The position numbers and the translations under genes are program-made. Below, piece after piece: positions 7,123 through 19,100 of a stretch of DNA of 64,000 nt. The notes beneath the pieces are model-generated. The model searched no databases, had not been told where the DNA came from, and saw nothing but the letters and a program-made list of their open reading frames with translations. The DNA is from Pseudomonas hamedanensis (GTDB taxonomy: Bacteria; Pseudomonadota; Gammaproteobacteria; Pseudomonadales; Pseudomonadaceae): NCBI RefSeq assembly GCF_014268595.2, contig NZ_CP077091.1, positions 1,262,501 to 1,326,500 on the forward strand, in the 5' to 3' direction. Positions within the stretch are counted from its first letter, which is position 1; every line of letters begins with the position of its first letter.

Positions 7123-10100
7123 TTACAACGTCAGCTGCCCACGCTCCTCCTCGGTCAGCTGCTGTTTCGCTTGTTCATCCAGCGCCCCGGCACCCAGCAC
7201 CTGCACCGGGCTGTCCGGGTTGTAGCCCGTCGCCGGCGTGCGACTGGCGCCATCGCGCGACGGCGCCAGTTGCTCGTTGCCGAAGCTAAGCACCTGCACG
7301 GTAAACACCGAAGCCTGATTCTGCCGCGCCGCCGCTTGTTGCTGACGGGCAACGTCTTCTGCCGCTTGGGTGGCCGAGGAAGCCGCCGAGCTGGCCGAGG
7401 TGATTGCGCCGGTATTCACCGCCGACACCACCGGCACGCCGGTCGCCTTGCCCTGCACCGAGATGTTCGCGGCGTTGACCACCGTCAGCGCGGCGATGTT
7501 GACGTTGCCTGACACGCGAATCCCCGCCTCGCCCGCATCAATGGTGCCCAGTGGCGCGATCAGGTCGATGTTGCCCGGTGCCACTTCGGCAATCGGGTTG
7601 AGCGTGGCGATACCGGCGCCGGTACTCGGCACCGATGGCGACAGCGTGACGTTGCCCCAGGTGTCATAGACGCGTTTTGGCGGGGTGTAGACCACGGTGG
7701 TTTTCGAGCCGCGACCGGCGTTGATGTCGCCCTCGGCGGACCAGCCGAGAATCGAGCCGCCGAAGGTGGTCATGATCCGGCTCTGGCCGAGCAGGATGCT
7801 GCCCTGCGAGTACAGCTGAATGTCGCCCGAGCCCTGAGTGATGATCCCCGCCGTGGACGGCGGCGCCGCGCCTTCGATGCCGAACACCTGACCACCGCCC
7901 GGCGTGAGCATCTGGATGTCGCCGCCAAACAGCGTCTTGACCCCGGCGCCGCCGTACATCGTGATATCGCCGTCGTAGCGGATCGGATTGCCCGCGACAT
8001 CCGTGGTCGGGAACAGCGCCGCAATGGCGTTGCGACCGCGCAGATAACTGCCTGTGCGCGGGCCGTTGGCATCGGTGTATTCCAGGCCACCGGCACGCAA
8101 TTCGGCGAAATACACCTGGCGAGCGAAGATGGCTTGTTCAGTGCTCGGCAGTGTGGCGTAGAAGGCTTGCGCCTGTTCATCGCTGCCCTTGAAGCCATAA
8201 CCGAGGCTCAGCCAACTGCGCAATTCATCGACGTAGGTCTTGACCACTTTGCCCGGCTGGGCGCTGAGGGCCACCGCTGAATCCGCTACGTTTTGCGGGT
8301 TCAGATAACGCGCAATGAAGCGCGAATAATCCGCCCCTTGCGCGCCGACACCGGCCTGCAACACCACACTCGCGCCAGGGCGGCGGTCGCCTGCCAACAC
8401 CGGCCCGATGCTGGTGATACTGGCACGGTCTTCCATCAGAATGTTGCGTCCTGCACTGACGTCAAGTACGCCTGGGCCGCCGATATCGAAGCTGCTGTAA
8501 AGAATGTCGCGCCCCGCCGAAACCCGCGACACATCGTTTGGCCGGTTATGAATGAACAGGTTGCCGCTGGAAACGATGTCTTCGTCGCTACGCCCCATCC
8601 CGTCAGTGGGTGCTTTGGTTGGCTGGCCCAGATAAGTGCCGGATGCGACGATATCGCGGCCGGCGAGCATCCGAACCGGGCCGGCCGCTTCGTACCAGGT
8701 GCGCTGCGGTACGCCGAATCGGCTGAACGTCAGCGTTTCGCCGCTGCGCACCCCCACCAGGTCCCCGGCCAACGCATAGAACCGAGCCGGTCCCTGCACA
8801 CCAGCAAGCCCCGAATAACTGTTGGCCCCGAACACAAACAACGGGTACAACGCATTGGTTTTCGTCGCGACGCCGTCCGGGCTGTTATTGGTCATGACCG
8901 GCCGGCTCGCATTGTTGTTGTCATAGCCGTTAAAGGATGGCGCAAACACTGTAGTGATTGCCGAAGGACTGGCGCCCGACTGATTGATCGCGTAACCACC
9001 GGCATAGATCGAGTCGCCTGCCAGCATTTCCAGCTGACCCGAACCGGACGGCGCCAGCAACAACGAGTAGCCCAACGCAGGTGGAGCATTGCCGGGACTG
9101 TAGGCCGCAGAAGGACCGGCATAGATGGAGCCTTGGGCCGCCACCGCACGCAGGATCGACGGATATACAAAGCGTCCGTCGGTGGGTGAGACGTTATAGC
9201 TGGCATTGGTCAGCAGATCGCTTTCGGCCAACTGCGTGCTCGGCGTCAGGTTGCCCCCTGCCGAGAACAGATCGATCGCGGTGTGCTCGGTCCACAGTGA
9301 GAAGCCAGTCAAACCGCCGCCCGCATGGGCCACGCCACTGCCGTCAGTGAATGCCGTGGAGTTTTGCAGGCGCACACGCCCCGGATCCGCGGCGCCGCCC
9401 AGCACCAGATCGCCCCGCGTACTCAGGCGCATGCCTGAGTCACCGGGAATCAACACCAGTCCGCCGGTCGCGCTGCTCAGGGTTGAGCTGAACGGGTCGT
9501 AGGCGCGGACTTCGCGCGGATCCTGATCCTGTGCAAACGCGCCATATTGCAAATTGACGCCGCCCAACGCACTCGCACTGACCTGCGCAGCCCCCCGCAG
9601 GTTGATCACCGCACCTTGCAGATCGTGGCGCGGCGCTTGCGTTCCGGTTTCCCGCGCCCGCGCCAGTAGCGATGGGTTGAGCGAACCGCCCAGGCGCATA
9701 TCGATGTCACCGCCACCGGTCAATTGCAGGCTGCCATCGCTCCCCACTCGTCCGGTGCTGCCCACCGCAACGATCAGCCCCTGCCCCCTTGGATAAAGAT
9801 TGGAGCGACCATCGCCGACCGGATCAAGCATGCCGCCGTCGGCACCCGCGCGCAGGCTGATGTTGCCGCCGCCGAGGGTACCGAACCCGGTGAAACCGAC
9901 AAGATAAGGCGCCGTACCGGTCTCGCCTGATAACGGCTGCGTTGCGTAACTTCCGAAGTTGATCCACCAGGCGGTCGGTATCTCGTCGTTGCCCGTGCCC
10001 TGACGCCACAACCAATTGCCCACGGCCACGCTGGCTACTTGCTCGCGGGTTTCGACTTTGTTGCTCACCGTACGTTGCCCGATGACATCGCCCGACACCG

Positions 10101-13100
10101 ACCCGCCGGCCCCGATCGTCAGATTGCCGCCCAGTCGCGGGTACCACGCTTGATAGAGGCTGTCACTGCCGCCATCAACCCATTTCTCGTTGTCACTGCC
10201 AGCGCTGCCAAGCACTGAACCGTTGTCCGACAGGCGACCACGTGGCTGGTTGTAACGCGCCTCGACATCGCCTGACTGCGTCCCCGCCGTGTAGACACCA
10301 AAGGGCGATTCCATACTCAGGTTGCCAGCCGCCAGCACATCGAGGTCTCCGGTGCCGGTACGCAGTACGCTGAACATCTGCGTATGCGTCGACACCGTGG
10401 TGCCGCCGACATTGGGCAGGCACCAATTGGGATCTATGTCGCACCAGAACAAATCGCCTTCGGAAACCGGGGTGCCAGTCGGCATGCCCAACACGTTGCC
10501 ATCCGCCCAGAGGAACTTGGCAGGCGCGATGCAGACGCCGGGGATCATATCGCACCAGAACATTTCGTCTTCCTTGACCACCTCCCCGGCGGGGAACCCC
10601 AACGGATTGTCGATCGCCCAGGTGGTGTCGAGCGCTTTCGTGGTGACGAGCATGCCGTAATGCGTATCCGCCAGGCGCAAATGACCTTCGCTGGTCAGCG
10701 GTTTCACGGTGCGGCTGTCGGCAGCGTCAAGGTCTGCCCCGGCAACCACGCGCATCGACCACGACGTGCTGCCCGACGGCAGCATGCTCGCCAAGGCCCA
10801 GTTGCGTCCCTGTTGCGTGCCGTTCAACGGACGCAAATCGATGTACGCCGTGCCGTCGGCCAGCACCACGTCAGTCATCGATGGAATCAGCGAGCCGCGC
10901 AACAACGCGAGTTCGGTGCTTAATTTCACCCCGACGATCTGGTTATCGGCAAACGTGCCCGGCAACGGCACGCCTTTGGGCCACAGCATCGCCTGCATGT
11001 CTGTGGCGGCGTTCAACCGGGTTCCGGCCCCGAGACGGCTGCCGGCCGGCAAGGTCACGGTGTCGTTGAGCACGGTGCCGGCGGCGTACAACAGGTTGCC
11101 GGCGGCATCATGCACCGCCCCCGCCAACACCGTGCCGGCGGTCATTGTGTAAGGCCCGGCGAGAATGCCCTGGGTTGGCAGCAGCGTGCCGCTGGCCAGC
11201 GTCGCGCCCTGTATCGGCAAGTCGTAATTGAGGGTCGTACCGACCGGAAACAAAGTGCCTGCTGCCAGCGTCACCCCGGCACCGGGAACGATCAAGTCGC
11301 CACCGAAGGGCTGGATGCCCGGCACCAGTTTCCACCCGGCGTCGTCCACGGTTTCCGGTGGCGGTGCGAAGCCATCGTTGATGCTGCCGTAAATATCCAG
11401 ATTGCCACCCGCGCGGATCAGCAGGCTGCCGGATTCTCCCGAACCATAAACGGCGGTTTTTGGCGTGTGTGGATTGAGGCTGGCATAGCGATAACCGGAC
11501 AAATCCAGATCGCCCTGCACCACCAGATCGCCGTCGACGGTTTTGCTGGCGATCTCTACGCCAGGGCGCACATGGAAAGCGTCGGCGTAGATGGCATTGT
11601 TCAGCCCGGCCAGTTTGCCCTGAAGCAATTGGCTGTTGCCCAGCGCCGCATCGATGAACGCCGTGCTGTCGCCATGGATACCGTCCAGATAAGCCTGATC
11701 GATCACCTGATACGGGCGCCCGCTGACCGCCGCATCGGTGCCGTCGGCAGCATCGGTGTAGCGCCGCATGGCATTCAGGCCGATGGAACGCGCGCCCTGA
11801 ATATTCAGCACGCCACTGGCATCAATGGCAATGTCGCCTGCGCCGATACGCGGGGCATTGAGCTCCAGCGTACCGCGCGGCAAACCGTCGTTCTGGCCGG
11901 CTGCGCTGCCCAGCGGAGCGTCGGTGCCGTGGCGCAAATCGATCCGTGCGCCGGCAGCCAGCGTCAGCAAGCCGTCACCGGAATCGAGCTCGACCATGGC
12001 GCGGTTGGGCGCATCGATGATCTTGCCGTAGCTGTCGACCCGCAGCACGCGACCATGGGCATCGAGCACGGCATTGCCAGTCAGCGTCAGACCGTTATTG
12101 GCAGACAGACGAATGCTGCCGACCCGCTCACCACTGGCGTCGATCAGCCCGGCGACGGTCAGACTGCCGTTGTCCACCGACACGCTGACCTCACCGGCCT
12201 TGAGCCCCTCGCCAATCTGCAGATCGCCCTGCTTGAGCTGGAAGCTGCGGCTGCCGAACACCTGCCCGGCGTTCAGGCGTTGGTTCAACCCAGCGAAGTC
12301 CTGGCTCAAATTGTCGCCCAGTCGTTGTGCGCGAATGTCCACGCCACCGGCCTTGTACGGCACCAGCGTGCCGCCGGCATCGTAATAACCGCTGCTGGCG
12401 CCACGGATCTCGCCTTGCAAATCGACCACACCCGCGTCCGCTGCCAGCGCCACGGCACTGAGATGGCCGGCCTGATTGTTGTGCGCCGAAAGGTCGATAC
12501 GCGAACCGGCGGCCTGGCGGATATTGCCGTCGCTGCTGTACAGCGCCACGTCGCCGCCCCAGCTGTATTTGCTGATGTCATTGAATGGCAACGTACGCCC
12601 GGCCAGGTCCAGCTGTGCCGCGGCGGTCAGGGTCAGATCGTTTTGCGCCTTGACCACCAGTTTGCCGCTGGCCAGCGCAATGCGACCGTCGAGCACCACA
12701 TTGCGCCCGTCAAGCGTCAACTCCGCACCCAAGGCATTGGCCACCGCAGCATTCGCACCGCCACTCACCGTCAGGTTGCCCCCCGCCTTGAGCAGATTGA
12801 CTGACGCCGCTTCACCGGTGAGCAACGGCGTGCGCAGATTGAGGGCGCCGCCGCTGTAGGCATAACCCGTCAGAGGATCGTAAGCCCCCTGCGTCTGGTA
12901 CACCGCGAGGCTGCCCTTATGGTTGGCGGTGATGCGCTCGCTGGCGGTGAGATTGACGGTGGCAAAGCCCAACGCCAATCGGTTGTTCTGATCCAGGCCG
13001 TTGGGCTGCGGGTTCGGGCCATAACCGAACTCGATGCGTTGCGCCTGAATGTCCAGAGTGCCGCTCCCCGTTCCCGCCCCGCCGCTGGCCACCGCACCCG

Positions 13101-16100
13101 GCGCCTGGGTCGCACCGCTCCAGATCAGATTGGCGGTGCGAATGGTCGCCACGTCACCGGCCTGGCCCAGGCCATAGATGGCAGGCGTAGAGAGAGCCAG
13201 ATTCTGCAAGCGACTGACGCCGGTCTGTGGATCGAGCGTATCGAGGCTGACATTACCGTAGAAATTGAACGCATCGCGGGTGGTCAGGCTCAGGGTTTCC
13301 AGCGCCGGCGCACCGAACTGCGTGTCGCCGCGCAACAGACGGTCCAGAACGTTCTGGTTCAGGTTCAAACCACTCGGAACGTTCCCCGCCGCCGTGATCG
13401 CTTCAGCGCTACCGGCGTTGATCGCACCGACCGCCAGAGCAAGGTGACGGGTACCAAATCGTACGGCCTCGTTGAGTTCGAACCGGTTATCGGTGGCGGC
13501 GCTGATACTGCCATTGGAATACAGCACGGACGGCTGGGTGCACGGCTGTGCTGCGCACGTGCCGATGCGGATACTGCCGGCCCCATCAACACTGTTCCCG
13601 GCCGTCGGCGCAAGGACATTGGTCCAGCCGTTGGACACGACCAGCAGGCTGGCGGCGCCGGGCTGATAAATGAAACCGTCGTTCGAGTCGAAAGGTGCTT
13701 TGCCCAGGCCAAGCGTGTTGATACCCGCCCCCGCTTCGACGGTGATACCGCCGCTGGTGGTGGTCGTGCGTATCAGCACCTCGGGCGCAGACAACACCGC
13801 GCCGTTACGCAAAGCAATGTCGGACGCATTACCGTCAAACCGTATGAAGTTACCCGCCGTGCCGTACTCGACTGTCGGCGTCGCGCCGAGGCTCAGGCGA
13901 CCGGCACCGAGGCGATTGAGGCTGTCGGCGTACACCGAAACGCCGCCAAAGCCTGGGGTGTGCGACTGTCCTTGGCCGAGCACTTCCAGCTGCGTGGCTG
14001 ACACGGTCGCCGTGCCGGCAACGCCGCCTGCACCGGGCGCAAACATGGCCTTGCCCTGGAAATTCATGCCGATGTCGTATTGATCGTCGACAGTCAGTTT
14101 GAATATCAGCGACTTCGCATCCATCGGCGCCAAGGCCCGTGGCACACCCCGACGGGCTGCATCGCTCTGAACGAACTGGGTGAAGCTGGTTTCGTTGTAC
14201 TGCGAATAGCGGCGCAGAACCTCGGCCGAGGTCAAGATCACCTGGCTCGGCAGACTGTCGCGCAAACCGCTGTTGGCAATTGACATCACCCCCGCACTGG
14301 ACCAGGACCCGTTGCGCATTTTCAGCGCACCGGTGGTCATGCCTGGAGTTGCCTGTCCATTGACCTCGACCCGGAACGCGCCGGGCAACAAGGCAAAGGT
14401 TGAAGGCAGCAAGGTGTAGGTTCCGGCGGCCAGGCCAGGTACACCGGCGCCGACGGTGATTTGTTCGCCAAGACGTGGATCGCTCGCACCCGCCTCGGCA
14501 AGTGCCGGAGCAAAAGCACTTTGGTTGCCCGGCACGATGGCGTACACCGGGTTGCTGCCAAGCCCCGGAAAGCTGAACGTGCCATCGGCAGCGTTGCGCA
14601 CCAGCGGATTGAATCGGGCATCGGTGGAACCGCCGCGCCCGGAAACGAAACCTGCGCCGCGCAGATCACCGCCACCCGACAAATCAATCAACGCGTCGCT
14701 TTGTACATCGACGTACTGCCCGGTGAGGATCACGCCATCCAGAGCGCCGGCGATTCCGTGCAACGCCACGGATTTGCCGTTGTAGCGATAGTCGATGCCG
14801 TCGGTGGTGCCGCCATAGGGCATGACCAGCCCCGCGCCGCTGACCGAGGTGACACTCCCTGGCAACAGATGCAGCTCCCGGGTTTTGCCCAGCGAGTTCT
14901 CCCCCAACTGGATCAACCCCAACGGGGCGCGAATGACGCCGCCCTGCTCGATATTCCCGGCCACCAGCAACAGGCTGCCGAACGCGGAATACGGCAAGGC
15001 CTGCGGTGCTTCGCCATGGCCACTGATGCGCAATGTGCGGGCATCCTCGGCGATCGGGACAGGGCCCTGATAACCGACCCGGACATCGGCCGACACCCCG
15101 GTAGCGGGATATATCTGCGCCGCGCGCAAATTGAGGTCACCGGCTGTCCACAAGCGCGAGCTGCGTTCGTTGTCGTTCGGTGCGAGAAACCGCATGTCGC
15201 CACGACTGTCGAGAGTGACCTGATCGAAACCTCGACGGACGACAGCAAGGGCCGGCGCGCCGAGCTGCGCAAGCGTGCCTTCGGCGCCGAACGACAAGGT
15301 GTTGCTCAGATCGAGCAAATCAGCGGTGGCGGTGAATCGAGCGTTCGATACCTGTGTGGTCGGGGTGGCCAGCACCCGTGGACGCATGCTGATATCCGAC
15401 GACAAGTAAAACCCCAGCCCCGACAAACGCATGTTCGGCGCGGCCAGATTGACCCGCGTCGTATCGCTGGCGGCCTGCGCCAGCGAGATCGAGCCGGCGT
15501 ACACATTCAGGCTTTGATTCATGCGCAGATCGACATCATCGGCGAACGTCAGCAAGCCGTTACTCATCAGGCTCAGGTGATCGAAGCCAGCCGACATCAA
15601 GCGCTCCGCACTCAACCGGGTCTGCCCGTAACGCAGCTGCGCAGCACCTTCACCAGCTTGCAGATCGGCCGGCAGCAACGATCCATCCGCGCGTTGGCTG
15701 ATGATCATTTCACGCGGCGCACGCACTTCGTTGCTCGCCAGATTCATCTGGTAGAGCGGCGCGTCCTGGACAATCTCCAGACGCCCGCCCGAGGCACCGA
15801 TGCCGCCCGCAGCAGCCTTCAACTGGCCGTCGAGAAACACGCCATTGTATGAGCTCAAGGCAATGCGCCCGCCATCGGTGGCGACGTCAGTCATTCCGAG
15901 CCCGGCGAGGTCCAGGACTGCGTGCGTACCGGAAGCGTCCAGCCGCGCTCCGTCGCGCACGATCACATAGGCGTCGGCTGACGTCGCGGTGAGTTTCTTC
16001 GAATCGATCTCGCCACCGAGAATGATGCTGCCGCCCTTGCCGACCTGACCGTACACCCGACCCAATGCATCCACGGCGGTATAAGCGCGACCGGCAACAT

Positions 16101-19100
16101 CCAGCACCGCGTCTTCGCCAATCCAGATCGAACGGTTGTGGGCCTGCGGGTCGGCGTTCTGCAGCCTGGTCGCGACGTCCAGCGAGCCAAACTGTTGCTG
16201 ACGAATATCGAGGGTGCCGCCCCAGGCGTGCAGTTGCCCGTCGACCGTGATCTGTCCGGCACCGCGCAGATTAATGCGCTGCCCTGGGTCGACGCTGATC
16301 CGTGCACCGTGGCCGATCGACAGCGGACTGCTCGCCGGGTCAATCAGCGCCAAGTCACTGGAACCGGCCTGGAGCGCCAGACTGGCGCCGCCACGCTGGG
16401 TCAGAACACCTTTGGCCGGGTTCTCCTGAAACAGCGGCGGGGTCCACGATTCGAGGGCCGCACGCGGATCGACGCCGCTGGCCTGGTTCGGCGCCACATC
16501 GCGAAAACGATAAACCGGCATCGCCACATCGACCTGAGCGCCGTCAGCGACTTCCAGCCCATTCAGACCGGTGACGCTATAACGGGCAAAACCTGTGCTG
16601 AACAGACTCGGGGCCAGATGCAGCGCGTTGTCGGCAAGGGCCACGCCGGATCCACCGATCACAACCTTGCCGGACTGAATCGTCAGACTGCCGCCCCCGG
16701 TTACACCGTAGCCACGCACATCGCCATCAAGGATCACCTGTGACGGCGTCGCGCTTGTCAGCGGCGTCGACTCCAGGGTGACGTCGCCACCCTTGCCGCC
16801 ACGGGTCTTGCCATTGGCCAACAGCGCCCCGCCAGACGACACGTCAAGCAGACTGCCACTGCCCAGGCTGACCTTGCCGGTACTGCGCAGCGAGACCACA
16901 CCGCCATTGAGGTAGGCCAGACTGCTGACGTCGTCCGGGTCGGTGCCCAGATTGCTCCACAGACCGCGAGCATCGAGTTGCGCATCCCTGGCCACCGTGA
17001 CCCCGACAGGCGTCCCGGCTGGCGTCGTCAATCCGGGGTTACCCGTCAAAACATCACCCAGATACAGGCTGCCACCGCGCGCCGTGAGGTTCGCATTGAC
17101 CTGCAGTTGCGGCCCGAACAGGGTGATGTCGCCACCCGCATCAACTGTCACGGCCTGATCGATGACGATGGCTTTCGCGGCAGAAACCTTCAACGCGCCG
17201 AGTTGAAAGCCGTTGAGCAGATCGCTGTCGAGAAACAGTTTACCGAGCCGTTCCTGCGCCACGGCATCCGCCAGGCCGGGCGTTGTGAGCGCCGCCGCAG
17301 GGTTTGCGCCGATCTGCACTTGGTTCAATAGCGCATCGAGCTGGTATTGCAGGCCACCGGCAGTAGCCGACCAGGCCGGATCGTATTGCCCCACGATCAA
17401 CTGGGCCCGGCGCGCCCGCGCGGTCTGACTCTGTTCATAGCCATCAAGCACCGCGCGGGGGGCTTGGGTCTGGCGGTCGCCCTGGAACACGTCGCCGAGA
17501 ATCTGCCCATCGACCAGCGCGTTGCGGGTGCCTATCACCAATTGACCCGCGTCGCGGCCGACGGTGTAGCCCGACTCCTGGCGCGACGTCGGTGCAATCA
17601 GCGGATTATAGAAAATCTGTGTCTGGCCCCAACGCTCGCTGCTGTCTTCATAGCCTTTGTACAGCCCGGTGTAGAGCAGATCCCCTGGCGCGCGCGAGAC
17701 TTCGTACAAACGTCCATCAGCCCCTCGTAACCAGCTCTGACGGATCTCGCCGCTCTGCACATCAAGCGTGCCACCCGACAAATTGATCAGCGAACCTTTC
17801 TCGGTGACCACGTCATTGCCGGAAAAATTCACGCTGCCGCCCTGCGCCATCCACTCGCCGATCGTGTGCCCCTGAGTGCCCAGATAACCGCCAACTTCGA
17901 GCAAACCGCCAGCGGTGTACCAGCGGTCGGTGGCATAGCCGTTGGTGCCGGCCGGCACGTACACCAGTTCGCGGACATCGACCCAGATATCGTTACTGTT
18001 GAGCGCGCCACCTTCGCGATTGACCGGTGCATCGCGCTGCTCGTTGCCCTGCACGTTGATCTTGATGTTGTTGGCTTCCATCGCCACTTTCACCCCGACA
18101 GCGCCAGCCACATCGATCAACGCGCCATCGCGGACCAAGCTGCGACGCCCCGCCGATACCGCCACCTGGCCACCGGTGGCGAGGGTGATCGAACCGTTTT
18201 GAAATTCGACGCTGCCGCCACTGCCGATCTCGATGCGCGACTGATCGCCACGGATTCGGTTGTTGGCACTGACAGCCTGTAGCGATGCGTCACGCTGACT
18301 GTCGAGCGCGGTGAGGTCGCTGCTGTCGAGCATGATCGCGGTGACGCTGCCCTGAGCGAGCGTGACGCTGCCGTCGCTGTCGCTCGCCGGGTTGAGCAAG
18401 TGCACAGTGCCGCGCGTGGCCACCGAGGTGCTCGCCAGCAATACACCGTTTTGCAGTACTTCATGGCCAGTCAGGGTGATGTCGCCAGTGGCGGCCTGGA
18501 TCAGGCCATTGTTGCTGACCTTGCCGGCCACGGCGCCGGCCTTGAAGCCCGGTGTAACTTCATTGCCGAAGGTCGTGGATACAGCGTTGCCATCGGTCCC
18601 TGAACCCTTGCGGATGTAAAAGCGGTCGCCTGCACCGAGTAGCGTCTGGCCTTTGGCGGTGCTGATGTTGCCATCGTTCTGCACCTCGTTGCCCAACAGC
18701 AAGGCGTAGCCACCCGCGTCCGTCGACGCCTTGGGTGAATGGGTCTGGATACTGGCGCCACGTTCCACCAGCACCTTGCCGGCCGCGTCAGTGAAGGTCG
18801 GCTGGGTGGCGCTGCTGTCGAAGTACAGGCCTCGGTCGCGGAACTGGATATCGGTGATGTTGGCCGCGGCCGCCACCAGATTGCGCACATTCACCTGGCT
18901 GCTGCCACTGAACACGATGCCGTTGCGGTTGATCAGCATCACCGTGCCGTCGCCTTTGATCTGGCCCTGGATCTGACTGGCGCGCGCGTTCGGGTCGTTT
19001 ACGCGGTTGAGTACCGCCCAGTTGGACTGCTGAGCGAATTCGACCGTGGTGTTGCGGCCAACGTTGAAGGTTTCCCAGTTGAGAATCGCCTTGTCGGCGG

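Noticed and set aside
9081..13900. Long open frames on the plus strand opposite the pdtA-like gene, up to 564 codons
   Set aside because: They are antisense shadows of a GC-rich repetitive gene, lack ribosome sites and encode low-complexity Arg/Ala/Gln-rich sequence.
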